This document shows, piece by piece, positions 1-8,099 of a stretch of 64,000 nt of DNA. Where the stretch lies: NCBI RefSeq assembly GCF_900683735.1, contig NZ_LR215979.1, positions 3,286,001 to 3,350,000 on the forward strand. The letters are read 5' to 3'. Within the stretch, counting starts at the first letter, position 1. Each line of letters begins with the position of its first letter. Below the pieces are notes generated by a model. The model saw nothing but the letters and a program-made list of their open reading frames with translations. It was not told the origin of the DNA and made no database searches. Made by a program: the position numbers and the translations under genes. The DNA comes from Fusobacterium ulcerans ATCC 49185 (GTDB lineage Bacteria; Fusobacteriota; Fusobacteriia; Fusobacteriales; Fusobacteriaceae).

Positions 1-6
1 CTTCAT
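1..6 (-). CDS. Start of a gene running off the left edge
   Basis: Only the first two codons (ATG AAG, minus strand, starting at 6) are inside the window. A strong ribosome binding site, GGGAGG at 14-19, sits 7 bases upstream. The product cannot be read. The two 26-bp palindromes upstream (110-135, 252-277) resemble those that precede the HU-like gene pairs at 47.9 and 55.4 kb, so an HU-like gene is a reasonable guess, but this is inference only. Confidence 0.4.
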
Positions 7-109
7 ATTATTTCCTCCCAGTTAAAATAACATATTTTACTCTTTCTTCAAATTTTGTGGATACTTTGAAAAGTCCCCTATAATAATTTCACATTCTATA
101 GAATATAGG

Positions 110-135
110 GTTCTCTTTTATGTATAAAGGCGAAC
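110..135. repeat. 26-bp palindrome, copy 1 of 6
   Basis: Imperfect palindrome of the form GTTCnCTTTTAT-nn-(AT)AAAGnCGAAC. The same element occurs at 252-277, 47651-47676, 47823-47848, 55058-55083 and 55212-55237, always in pairs with start-to-start spacing of 142-172 bases. It is probably an operator or the site of a structural DNA-binding protein. Confidence 0.6.
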
Positions 136-208
136 AATAATCTCGTAATATAGACTATTTTAAATAAGTTTATTTTTTCAAGCTATTTATTTTTTTAAAA
201 AATTAAAC

Positions 209-237
209 TTGAAATTATATAATTTAAAGAGTATAAT
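209..237 (+). promoter_or_regulatory. Sigma70-like promoter beside palindrome copy 2
   Basis: TTGAAA at 209-214, a 17-base spacer and TATAAT at 232-237. The spacer ends in the same letters (AAAGAG) as the promoter at 55159-55187, which also lies just before a palindrome. It reads rightwards, towards the 3' end of the convergent HTH gene, and no plus-strand gene is visible there, so its product may be a short antisense or non-coding transcript. Confidence 0.35.
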
Positions 238-251
238 TGTATAATAAAAAA

Positions 252-277
252 GTTCGTGTTTATACATTTACACGAAC
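252..277. repeat. 26-bp palindrome, copy 2 of 6
   Basis: GTTCGTGTTTAT/ATTTACACGAAC-type palindrome, the most symmetric at its ends of the six copies. It begins 15 bases after the -10 box of the promoter at 209-237, where a bound protein would block or loop the promoter. The rest of 1-360 is A+T-rich and shows no other gene. Confidence 0.6.
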
Positions 278-360
278 AATAATTAAAATTCCGATTTAAA
301 GATCGTTTTAAAGCAAGTAATTTTGTAATTCATTTTCACTTCCCTATAATATAATTTTTT

Positions 361-648
361 TTACATTCTATCTCCATTAGCAAATATTAAACTTCTGCTG
401 AATATTGAGATTCTATTACCATATTTTCTTGTTATCAGCATATTATTTTTTGCCATATAGTATATAGTGTTAGTATGCCTTCTTGTAGCTTTTGCAGCTT
501 TTTTTACATCTGTCCATTCTCCTAACTCATTCACATAAACTTGTTGAATATGCAGTTCAAAATTATTTCCTTCTTCTAGTTTTTTGAACATATACTCTTC
601 CATTGTTTCACTGTAACTTTTTTCTTTCATCAAATCCTCCAAAATCAT
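361..648 (-). CDS. Small HTH (excisionase/AlpA-like) DNA-binding protein
   Basis: This 95-residue protein has a charged helical N-terminus (about residues 1-40) and a helix-turn-helix-like segment around residues 46-75 (WTDVKKAAKATRRHTNTIYYM) of the kind found in excisionase or MerR-type winged helices, followed by a basic tail ending SRSLIFANGDRM. The same tail and HTH occur in the frameshifted copy at 48701-48975, which shows that this is a conserved family. A ribosome binding site (GGAGG) lies just upstream of the ATG at 648. Both copies lie near the 26-bp palindromes, so it may regulate them, but this is inference. I do not recognise a named family. Confidence 0.6.
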   Translation of the reverse strand: MILEDLMKEKSYSETMEEYMFKKLEEGNNFELHIQQVYVNELGEWTDVKKAAKATRRHTNTIYYMAKNNMLITRKYGNRISIFSRSLIFANGDRM

Positions 649-802
649 TTTTCATATATTTATAAAAGTCATTTAATAAATATATTCAACCGATATTATA
701 GTTATTTAATTCTAAAAGTCAAGTATAAAAAAGAATTTATTTGCTTAATTTAATACCATTTAACAAGGTTTCACAATTTAAATTTATCTCATATATAAAA
801 AA

Positions 803-838
803 AGCTGAGTAACATTTAAAAAAATGTTTTACTCAGCT
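803..838. repeat. Hairpin at left side of IS91-like element
   Basis: AGCTGAGTAACATTT pairs with AAATGTTTTACTCAGCT across a short A-rich loop, 50 bases upstream of the transposase start. IS91-type elements move by rolling circle and carry small terminal hairpins rather than inverted repeats, so this may be one IS end. It could equally be a terminator. The remainder of 649-889 shows nothing else. Confidence 0.4.
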
Positions 839-889
839 CTCTTTTTTGTATAATATAGTTACCACCCTAATTATACAAAGGAGACATAC

Positions 890-2098
890 ATGCAAATCAA
901 ACATATTATCTCTAAAATCAATATAACAAATCTTTTAGGTAAAATCAAGAAATATTTTAAAAATGAGCATTTTGAGGATGTTAAACAGACTATTCAAAAA
1001 TTCTTAGCTTGTTCTATTGATAAATCTTTTCTCTCTCTTCAATGCCCTAATTGTCATGATGCGCATAAAATTAAAGTTACTTGTAAATCTAGATTTTGTC
1101 CTTCCTGCGGTAAACGTTATTCTGCTGTTTGAACTGAAAAAACTTCCACTTCTCTTATTGATGTTAAACATAGAAGTGTCCTTTTTACTATTCCTGAAGA
1201 ACTTAGAATGTTTTTCTTCTATGATAGAGATCTTTTAACTAAGCTTGCTTATGCTGTTAATGATGTTTTTAAATATCAATTTCATAACATTAAAGCAAAA
1301 AATCAAAGAATTCATAAAATTTCAAAATATTCTTCTAAATACTTTACTAACTCAGATATCATTCATTATGGATTGATTACTGTTATTCACACCTTTGGAC
1401 GCGATCTTAAATGGAACCCTCATATTCATGCTATTGTTACTTTAGGTGGTTTCAATAAAAACTACCAATTTCTTGAAAAAAAATATTTTCATGTCAATTC
1501 CATTGCTGGACAATGGAAAAAAATGGTTATTGATATTGTTAAATCTGGAAATTATGACAAGCCTGAAATTAAAGCTAAAGCTTATGCTGCTGCTAACTAC
1601 CTTTATCGCAAAAATACAAGATTCTTTTTCAATGTTGCAAAAAATGATTTAAATAATAATATTTATGCAATTAAATATATTGGCAGATATCTAGCAAGAG
1701 CTCCTATCGCAGAATATAAAATTATTGATTTTTATGATAATAAGGTTACTTTCTATTATGAAAGTCTTGCTGATGATAAACAAAGAATTGAGCTTACTTT
1801 AGATGCAGAAACATTTCTTTCCAAATTAATTATTCACATTCCCCCTAAACATTTCAAAATGATTAGGCGCTTTGGAATCTATTCTAGAAATATTAAATCA
1901 GAACTTAAAAACATCATGAAATTCATGAGAAAATATGTCTCTAAATATTCCAATTTTACTTTTTATCAACTTGAAATATGGAAAGCTTTTGGAGTAAATC
2001 CTTTTTATTGTTTTAAATGTAATACCAGAATGAAAGTTAAAAAAATATCTTATTTTAATATACATACAGGCTCCATTTGCTGGAAAGAATATCGCTAA
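890..2098 (+). pseudogene. IS91-type transposase with in-frame TGA
   Basis: Read through one stop, the frame encodes about 402 residues. The N-terminal zinc-binding part (CPNC about 44-47, CKSRFCPSCGKRY about 65-77) and the catalytic part (NPHIHAIVTLGG, then YIGRYLARAPIAEYKI and PPKHFKMIRRFGIYSRN) are typical of the IS91/Y2 rolling-circle transposases, which cut one strand with tyrosines. The frame is intact apart from TGA at 1130-1132, after GKRYSAV, where a Trp (TGG) is likely. The downstream part could restart at ATG 1208 but would lack the zinc domain. The ribosome binding site is AAAGGAG before 890. I call this a recent nonsense pseudogene. A readthrough or suppressed TGA is possible but nothing supports it. 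Confidence 0.75.
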
Positions 2099-2100
2099 AT

Positions 2101-2124
2101 AGCTGATTAACAATCAGCTTTTTT
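2101..2124 (+). terminator. Hairpin after IS91-like transposase
   Basis: AGCTGATT-AAC-AATCAGCT followed by a T run, only two bases after the transposase stop. It could be both the transposase terminator and the right-end hairpin of the element. Confidence 0.55.
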
Positions 2125-2233
2125 GTGCTGTCAATTTTAATCTTATTCAATTAATATATCTAATATGAATACAAAATAATTAATATTTTTTATTTTTTCA
2201 ACAAATTTATCAAATTATAATTTCCTAAGAAAT

Positions 2234-2266
2234 AAAAAAAGACACCCAACTAATTATGAGTGTCTT
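2234..2266 (-). terminator. Terminator of the rnf operon
   Basis: AAAAGACAC and GTGTCTTTT form a strong stem with T-rich flanks on both strands, between the IS element and the rnfB stop. It probably ends rnf transcription and can also act in the other direction. Confidence 0.75.
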
Positions 2267-2286
2267 TTATTATTGGTTATATACAA

Positions 2287-3288
2287 TTAATCTCTTCTTT
2301 CAATTACATTCATTTTGATAGCTTTTAACTTACATTTATCAAAACATAATCCGCATCCTATACATTTTTCTTGATCTATTTTATGTTTAGCTTTAAGTTC
2401 TCCTTCTACAGCTCCTACTGGACAAACTTTAGCACATAGAGTACATCCAACACATTTTTCTTCTATGATTTCAGCTTTTTTAACTTCCTTTATTTCGCTT
2501 TTTATTGCGTTTGTAGGACATTTAGCAGCACATAGACCACATTGGATACATTTCTCAGGATCAATTTTAGCAAGATTATTTTCAACTGTAATAGCATCCA
2601 CTGGACATGCTTTTTTACATAGTCCGCATCCTATACAAGCAGTTGAACAAGCTTTTCTTGCTGTAGCACCCTTCTCTTTAGAAGAACAAAGTACTGTAAC
2701 TTTTTTATTTTGAGGAAGCATTGAGATAACTTTCTTTGGACATGCTTTTTGGCATAATCCACAAGAGATACATTTATCTTCATTTACTTCAGCAATTCCT
2801 TTATCATTTACTTTAATTGCATTTACTGGACATACTCTTTCACAGTCTCCATGTCCTAAACATGAATAAACACATGATTTATCTCCACCTGCATAAAGCA
2901 TCATTGCAGCACAAGTTTGAAGTTCTCCATCAAATTCATATATTTTAGTAGTTCTTGTATTATCTCCTTGGCATAATACTTTAGCAACTATTTTTTCATC
3001 AGATACTTCTACTGTAGCTCCCATAATCTGCCCTATTCCTTCAGCTACACTAGCTCCTCCTGGGGCACATAGTGACATTCCTGCACCTTCATTTACAACT
3101 GCTGCTGCATATCCAGCACATCCAGGAAATCCACATCCTCCACAGTTTGCACCAGGAAGAATACCCATTATTTGTTCTATTTTTGGGTCCACTTCAACTT
3201 CAAATTTCTTTGAAGCAAAGGCCAAGAACAACCCCATAGCAAGACCTGTTAGTCCTAAAACCAACACAGGCATTATTACTGCGTTCAT
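2287..3288 (-). CDS. rnfB: RnfB, polyferredoxin subunit of the Rnf complex
   Basis: RnfB passes electrons from reduced ferredoxin into the membrane Rnf complex, which couples ferredoxin:NAD+ oxidoreduction to ion pumping. It has 333 residues: one N-terminal membrane anchor (about 1-27), the RnfB iron-sulfur domain (GANCGGCGFPGC...LCAPGG, about 48-80), then an unusually long series of ferredoxin motifs in the C-terminal half (CISCGLCQKACP, CIGCGLCKKACP, CIQCGLCAAKCP, CVGCTLCAKVCP, CIGCGLCFDKCK plus an atypical first one). Proteobacterial RnfB is far shorter. The start is placed at 3288 because an upstream ATG at 3300 overlaps the ribosome binding site (GGAGGTTAAT). It is the last gene of rnfCDGEAB, 17 bases after rnfA. 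Confidence 0.95.
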   Translation of the reverse strand: MNAVIMPVLVLGLTGLAMGLFLAFASKKFEVEVDPKIEQIMGILPGANCGGCGFPGCAGYAAAVVNEGAGMSLCAPGGASVAEGIGQIMGATVEVSDEKIVAKVLCQGDNTRTTKIYEFDGELQTCAAMMLYAGGDKSCVYSCLGHGDCERVCPVNAIKVNDKGIAEVNEDKCISCGLCQKACPKKVISMLPQNKKVTVLCSSKEKGATARKACSTACIGCGLCKKACPVDAITVENNLAKIDPEKCIQCGLCAAKCPTNAIKSEIKEVKKAEIIEEKCVGCTLCAKVCPVGAVEGELKAKHKIDQEKCIGCGLCFDKCKLKAIKMNVIERRD

Positions 3289-3305
3289 ATTAACCTCCAA
3301 AATAT

Positions 3306-3890
3306 TTATATTTGCATTCCACTAAATCCCATAAACGCCATAGCAAGAAGACCAGCTGATATAAATGCAATTGGTACTCCTTTAAATGGTGCTGGAATAG
3401 CTGAGTATTCTATTCTTTCTCTGATACCAGCAAGTAATACTAATGCTAGTGAGAATCCTACTGCAACAGAAAATCCATTTACTAATGTTTCAATAAAATT
3501 GAAACCTTCTTGTATATTGATGATTGCTACCCCTAGTACTGCACAGTTAGTTGTAATAAGAGGAAGGAATACTCCAAGAGCTTTATAAAGACTTGGTGAA
3601 GTCTTAGCAATAGCCATTTCAACGAATTGAACCAATGCTGCTATGATTAATATAAAAGCTATAGTCTGCAAATAGTCTAATCCAAATGGAGCAAGTAAAA
3701 AATGATATACAAGCCAAGTTATCCCAGAAGCCAATGTGATAACGAAAGTTACTGCCATTCCCATTCCCAATGAAGCATCTATCTTTTTAGATACTCCCAT
3801 GAAAGGACAACAACCTAAGAATTTAGCAAAGATAACGTTATTTATAAATATAGAACCTACTATAATACTAAAAATACTTCCAAAAGTCAC
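3306..3890 (-). CDS. rnfA: RnfA, membrane subunit of the Rnf complex
   Basis: This 194-residue integral membrane protein has about six transmembrane helices and belongs to the RnfA/NqrE family. The N-terminal segment (NNVIFAKFLGCCPFMGVSKK) and the repeat of it in the middle (TTNCAVLGVAIIN) carry the conserved cysteines that bind an iron-sulfur centre between RnfA and RnfE. It starts at GTG (3890) behind AAGGAGG. It lies 3 bases after rnfE and before rnfB. The complex works in the cytoplasmic membrane in ferredoxin-driven energy conservation, which suits an amino-acid-fermenting anaerobe. Confidence 0.95.
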   Translation of the reverse strand: MTFGSIFSIIVGSIFINNVIFAKFLGCCPFMGVSKKIDASLGMGMAVTFVITLASGITWLVYHFLLAPFGLDYLQTIAFILIIAALVQFVEMAIAKTSPSLYKALGVFLPLITTNCAVLGVAIINIQEGFNFIETLVNGFSVAVGFSLALVLLAGIRERIEYSAIPAPFKGVPIAFISAGLLAMAFMGFSGMQI

Positions 3891-3893
3891 TTT

Positions 3894-4505
3894 CTATCCC
3901 TCCTTACTCTTTTTCATCTTTAGATAATTAAGAGTTGCTATGATACATCCAATTGTAAGGAAAGCTCCAGGTGCAAGTATAAATATAAGTGCAGGAGTGA
4001 AGCTTGCAGGAGCAAAATTGATACCGAATACAGATCCGTTACCAAGAGCCTCTCTGATAGCACCTAATACTGTAAGAGATAAAGTAAATCCAAGTCCTGT
4101 TCCTACTCCATCAACTAAAGATGCTAGTACACCATTTTTTGATGCAAAGCTTTCTGCTCTTCCCAATACTATACAGTTAACAACTATAAGAGGAATAAAT
4201 AATCCCAATACTTTATAAAGATCAGGAGTATATGCCTTCATAATCATTTCAACAATTGTAACTAGTGAAGCTATGATCATGATAAATGCAGGAATTCTAA
4301 CTTGATCAGGAATTAATTTCTTAAATGCAGAGATTAAAACATTTGAACAAGCAAGAACAGCTACAACAGCCAATCCCATTGACATACCATTTATTGCTGA
4401 ACTTGTAACTCCAAGTGTAGGACATAGTCCCAATAGAAGTATAAATACAGGATTTCCTGTAAATATACCTTCAAAGAATATTTTTCCATAGTTATTTTTC
4501 TCCAC
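3894..4505 (-). CDS. rnfE: RnfE, membrane subunit of the Rnf complex
   Basis: RnfE has 203 residues and six predicted membrane helices, and is the NqrD-family partner of RnfA. The paired cysteine segments are visible: GLCPTLGVTSSAINGMSMG near residue 27 and VVNCIVLGRAESFASKN in the middle. It starts at GTG 4505, which overlaps the rnfG stop (TAGTG), indicating translational coupling. The ribosome binding site is AGAGGTGAG. It is part of the six-gene rnf operon and has the normal length for the family. Confidence 0.95.
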   Translation of the reverse strand: MEKNNYGKIFFEGIFTGNPVFILLLGLCPTLGVTSSAINGMSMGLAVVAVLACSNVLISAFKKLIPDQVRIPAFIMIIASLVTIVEMIMKAYTPDLYKVLGLFIPLIVVNCIVLGRAESFASKNGVLASLVDGVGTGLGFTLSLTVLGAIREALGNGSVFGINFAPASFTPALIFILAPGAFLTIGCIIATLNYLKMKKSKEG

Positions 4506-5038
4506 TATTTTCTCACCTCTTTGTCATAGACTGTCAAAGCTCTCATCATTCCAGTATAAACTGCTGTTGGAGATATAGTAGCTCCTGCAAATGCATCTGT
4601 AGATTTATTGAACACATATGATGAATCTCTTCCTACCCAGATAGCCTGCCATGCTTTATCCATAACTTTAGCTCCAAGTCCTGGAGTTTCCTGACTTCCT
4701 ATGATGTCCAATCCTGCAATTTTGCCATCTTTATCAATTCCTAAAACAAAGTTGATATCTGCAGCATATCCACCTTGAGCAACAGATACAACATAACCTG
4801 TAAGCTCTCCAGCTGCATTATATCCAGGTATGAATTCTAACCCTTCAGCTTTTACTGATTCTTCAGGTTTGAATGTATCAGCAGAAGATAGAACATTCTT
4901 TCTTGCTAAGTTTACAGCTGCAATTTCATTTTTTTCTATTACAGTTTTAGTTAGATCATTTACTACAGCTAGTATTCCAGCTGATACAGCTGCAATTATA
5001 AAAAGAACTGCTCCATAATGCACAAATCTATTTTTCAT
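4505..5038 (-). CDS. rnfG: RnfG, covalent-FMN subunit of the Rnf complex
   Basis: This 177-residue protein has one N-terminal membrane helix (about 5-27) and an extracytoplasmic FMN-binding domain. The flavinylation motif is seen as DAFAGATISPTAV near residue 150, and the threonine of GAT is the expected attachment site. The first residue of the usual S/T-GAT motif is Ala here. It overlaps the end of rnfD by 11 bases. An ApbE-type flavin transferase is needed for maturation but is not in this window. Confidence 0.93.
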   Translation of the reverse strand: MKNRFVHYGAVLFIIAAVSAGILAVVNDLTKTVIEKNEIAAVNLARKNVLSSADTFKPEESVKAEGLEFIPGYNAAGELTGYVVSVAQGGYAADINFVLGIDKDGKIAGLDIIGSQETPGLGAKVMDKAWQAIWVGRDSSYVFNKSTDAFAGATISPTAVYTGMMRALTVYDKEVRK

Positions 5039-5972
5039 TAGACTTCACCTCACCAAATTTTTTAGGTGCAGTATATCTATTGATTAATGGAACAACTCCA
5101 TTCATGATAAGAATAGAATAAGCTACCCCTTCTGGATATCCACCTTTCATTCTAATCAAAGATATAAGTAATCCTAATCCCAATGCAAATATTACTTTAC
5201 CTTTTGGTGTATATGGACTTGTTACCATATCTGTTGCCATATAGAAAGCTCCTAAGAATAACCCTCCTGAAAGGATGTGCATTATAGGATCTCCCCCCAT
5301 TGCCCAAGTAAGAATAAATACTGTACCTATTATTAAAACAGGCATTTTCCAGTCTATATGTCCTTTATATATAAGATATATTCCTCCAATAAGAAGAGCA
5401 AGAGCTGAAGTTTCTCCTAAACATCCTCCCATTCTACCTACAAAAGCTTGAACATATTGGTTTCCACCTTCTAATAAAGCTCCATCTAAAGGAAGCCCTC
5501 TTTTCATAGCATCCAATACTGTAGCTCCAGCTTTTCCATCTAAAGTGAAAGTAGTGATAGCCACTGGCCAAGATGCTTGAACAAATGCTCTACCTACTAA
5601 TGCAGGGTTAAATATGTTATGTCCAAGTCCTCCAAATACCATTTTACCAAGAGCAATAGAAACTATTGACCCAATAATTACATAAATAAGAGACATATTA
5701 ACTGGTATAACAAAAGAAAATAGAATACCTGTAAGAATTGCACTTCCGTCAAATACAGATATATCCTGATTCATTATTTTTTGACAAACAAACTCTGTAA
5801 CAATACATGATAATATAGCAACTGAAGTAACTATAAATGCTCTTATTCCAAAAACATATACAGCAACTAAAAATGCTGGTATTAAAGATATTATTACATC
5901 ATACATTACTTTTTCAACTGTTTCTGATGTTCTTATATGAGGTGATGGCCCCATCTTCAAAATATTAGTCAC
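5028..5972 (-). CDS. rnfD: RnfD, membrane flavoprotein of the Rnf complex
   Basis: RnfD has 314 residues, is polytopic and belongs to the NqrB/RnfD family. The N-terminus SPHIRT and the segment GHNIFNPALVGRAF are family signatures. DGKAGATVLDAMKRG (about 150-165) contains GAT, the likely covalent FMN threonine. It starts at GTG 5972 after GGAGGGTACAA. It follows rnfC by 37 bases and overlaps rnfG. Together with RnfG it carries electrons through the membrane part of the complex. Confidence 0.94.
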   Translation of the reverse strand: MTNILKMGPSPHIRTSETVEKVMYDVIISLIPAFLVAVYVFGIRAFIVTSVAILSCIVTEFVCQKIMNQDISVFDGSAILTGILFSFVIPVNMSLIYVIIGSIVSIALGKMVFGGLGHNIFNPALVGRAFVQASWPVAITTFTLDGKAGATVLDAMKRGLPLDGALLEGGNQYVQAFVGRMGGCLGETSALALLIGGIYLIYKGHIDWKMPVLIIGTVFILTWAMGGDPIMHILSGGLFLGAFYMATDMVTSPYTPKGKVIFALGLGLLISLIRMKGGYPEGVAYSILIMNGVVPLINRYTAPKKFGEVKSNEK

Positions 5973-6009
5973 TTGTACCCTCCTAATAACTTAATAACTT
6001 TACTGTATG

Positions 6010-7320
6010 TTATTTTTTCATTGCTCTTAATTTTGATTTACCTATTTTAATAGCTTCTGTCAATGGTCTGTTAGCAGGACATATATAAGCACATGATCCA
6101 CACTCAATACAATCCATCAGGTTGTATTTTCCAATTTCTTCCCACTGTTCAAAAGCAGCAAGTCTTGCAAACATGATAGGTTCCAGAAGCATTGGACATG
6201 CTCCTATACATTTTCCACATCCTATACAAGCTTTTGGTTTATAAGGATTTGTCTCCTCTTTAGTAAGAGCTAACAATCCAGAAGTTCCTTTAATTACTGG
6301 AGCTTCTTCTGAGAATTGAGCCATTCCCATCATTGGTCCACCCATTACTAATTTATCCATTACCTCTCTGTTTACTCCACATTGGTCAAGTATATAAGAA
6401 AATGGTGTTCCAATAGCTATTTTTATATTTTTAGGATTTGCTATTGCTTTTCCTGAAACTGTAACTACTTTTTCAATTAGAGGAGTACCATTTACTAATC
6501 CTTCATATATAGCAGCGGCAGTTCCTGTATTTTGAACTACTACTCCTACTGCTGATGGAAGTTTACCAGATGGAACCTCTCTATCTAAAACAGCTTTAAT
6601 TAATTGTTTTTCTCCTCCTTGAGGATATTTTGTCTTTAGAGGAGCTATCTCTATTCCAGTTCCTTCAGCAGCTTTTTTCATAGAAGCTATTGCTTCAGGT
6701 TTATTTTCTTCAATACCTATGATAGCAGTTTCTACTCCTAAAACTTTTTTGATGATTTTAATACCTTCAATTATAGTTTCTGGATGTTCAAGCATAAGTC
6801 TGTTGTCTGAATTAAGGTAAGGTTCACACTCTGCTCCATTTAATAGTAAAGTATCAATCTTTACATCTGCAGGTGGATTAAGTTTTACATGAGTAGGGAA
6901 ACTTGCCCCTCCAATACCTACAATTCCTTTTTCTCTAATCATTGCTAATAAATCTTTCTTGTCAGCAGTTTCCCAATTTTCTATCTTAGTTAATTCTGCC
7001 CAAGTTTCTTCCCCATCATTTTCAATCATGATAGTCTTAATTCTTCCCATTAATGGAAATACATGTTCTTCAATTTTTTTAACTGTACCACTTACTGGTG
7101 AGTGTATAGGAGATGTTAAAAATGCTTGAGAGTCAGCTATTTTCTGACCTTTAAGTACTTTATCTCCAATAGCTACGATTGGATCTAGTGGTGATCCTAT
7201 ATGTTGTAACAAAGATATATACAACATTTTTGGTGCTGCTAGTTTTTCTACTGGCATATTTTCTGTCTGTAGTTTATTTTCAGGCGGATGCACTCCACCT
7301 CTGAAACCAAAAAATCTCAT
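6010..7320 (-). CDS. rnfC: RnfC, NADH-interacting subunit of the Rnf complex
   Basis: RnfC has 436 residues and is the first gene of the operon. It shows the RnfC N-terminal barrel-sandwich domain (FRGGVHPPENK), the Nqo1-like FMN/NADH fold with IGGASFPTHVKL near 150, a SLBB-like region and two [4Fe-4S] motifs near the C-terminus (CIGCGKCIGACP and CIECGSCAYICP). It is soluble and peripheral, and exchanges electrons with NAD. The ribosome binding site is AAAGGAG before ATG 7320. The 98-base gap to pth shows no clear terminator, so cotranscription with upstream genes is possible. Confidence 0.95.
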   Translation of the reverse strand: MRFFGFRGGVHPPENKLQTENMPVEKLAAPKMLYISLLQHIGSPLDPIVAIGDKVLKGQKIADSQAFLTSPIHSPVSGTVKKIEEHVFPLMGRIKTIMIENDGEETWAELTKIENWETADKKDLLAMIREKGIVGIGGASFPTHVKLNPPADVKIDTLLLNGAECEPYLNSDNRLMLEHPETIIEGIKIIKKVLGVETAIIGIEENKPEAIASMKKAAEGTGIEIAPLKTKYPQGGEKQLIKAVLDREVPSGKLPSAVGVVVQNTGTAAAIYEGLVNGTPLIEKVVTVSGKAIANPKNIKIAIGTPFSYILDQCGVNREVMDKLVMGGPMMGMAQFSEEAPVIKGTSGLLALTKEETNPYKPKACIGCGKCIGACPMLLEPIMFARLAAFEQWEEIGKYNLMDCIECGSCAYICPANRPLTEAIKIGKSKLRAMKK

Positions 7321-7418
7321 ATGAATCTCCTTTCATAAAGTTAATTTCTACTAATCAGTTTACCACATTTATATCTATTTAACAATATGTTTTCGTTATT
7401 TTTTTCTAGTGTAAGTCA

Positions 7419-7979
7419 TTACTTTTTGTTATATTTCTGCATTATTCTGCCCAATTCAATATCTCTTATTAAATCTAAAGCACAATCAGAAGCATTCTCC
7501 AACATTTTATCAACAATTTCTTGTTCACTTTTATCAAACTGACCTAGGACAAAATCAATAGTGTCATCTTTACTCTTTCCTATGCCACATTTAATACGTA
7601 AAAACTCATCACCTAAATGAGAAATAATAGATTTTATTCCATTATGCCCTCCTGAACTTCCCTTCTCTTTTACTCTCAATTTTCCTACTGGAAGGTCCAT
7701 ATCATCATAGATTACTATCATATCATTTTTAGCATCTATTTTATAAAAATTTACAACAGCAGCTATCGAATTTCCACTGAGATTCATAAATGTCTGAGGT
7801 TTTAAAAATAAAACCTTTTCTCCATCTATATTTTTCTCACTTAAAAGACCTTGAAATTTATCCTTTTCTCCTATTATATTCAAGTCTTTCTGCAATTTAT
7901 TGATAACTTCAAAACCTATATTATGTCTTGTCTTGGCATATTTATCTCCCGGATTACCAAGGCCTACAACTAGTTTCAT
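7419..7979 (-). CDS. pth: Peptidyl-tRNA hydrolase
   Basis: The enzyme frees tRNA from peptidyl-tRNAs that drop off ribosomes. It has 186 residues, which is normal for the family. The signatures are VGLGNPGDKYAKTRHNIGF at the N-terminus (with the catalytic His), FLKPQTFMNLSG, DDMDLPVGKLRVKEKGSSGGHNG and GIGKSKDD. The gene lies between rnfC and sdaA and has no direct link to either pathway. The ribosome binding site is a purine-rich AAGGAAGG before ATG 7979. Confidence 0.96.
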   Translation of the reverse strand: MKLVVGLGNPGDKYAKTRHNIGFEVINKLQKDLNIIGEKDKFQGLLSEKNIDGEKVLFLKPQTFMNLSGNSIAAVVNFYKIDAKNDMIVIYDDMDLPVGKLRVKEKGSSGGHNGIKSIISHLGDEFLRIKCGIGKSKDDTIDFVLGQFDKSEQEIVDKMLENASDCALDLIRDIELGRIMQKYNKK

Positions 7980-8030
7980 ACCTTATTCCTTCCTTTTTTC
8001 TGTACTTTTACTCCATATTATATAAAAAGT

Positions 8031-8078
8031 TTAAGAGGCGGCTCAAAAAACTCTGTGATTTTCTGAAACTGCCTCTTG
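8031..8078 (-). terminator. Terminator after sdaA
   Basis: AAGAGGC(G/A)G arms at about 8033-8041 and 8069-8077 form a stem with a T-rich stretch on the minus strand. It separates sdaA from pth. Confidence 0.5.
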
Positions 8079-8099
8079 ATATATTCTTATAAATTTATT

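Larger units (their letters stand above)
803..2124 (+). mobile_element. IS91-family-like insertion sequence
   Basis: A single transposase gene flanked by a left hairpin (803-838) and a right hairpin (2101-2124) near its stop. The limits are approximate, since IS91 elements lack inverted repeats and target duplications that would fix the ends. The element sits between the HTH gene and the convergent rnf operon. The transposase is broken by a stop codon, so this copy is probably not self-mobile. Confidence 0.5.

Noticed and set aside
1130-1132. TGA read as Trp or selenocysteine in the IS91 transposase
   Set aside because: Other genes here use TGG for Trp and TGA as stop, and no SECIS-like structure is seen; a nonsense mutation is simpler.
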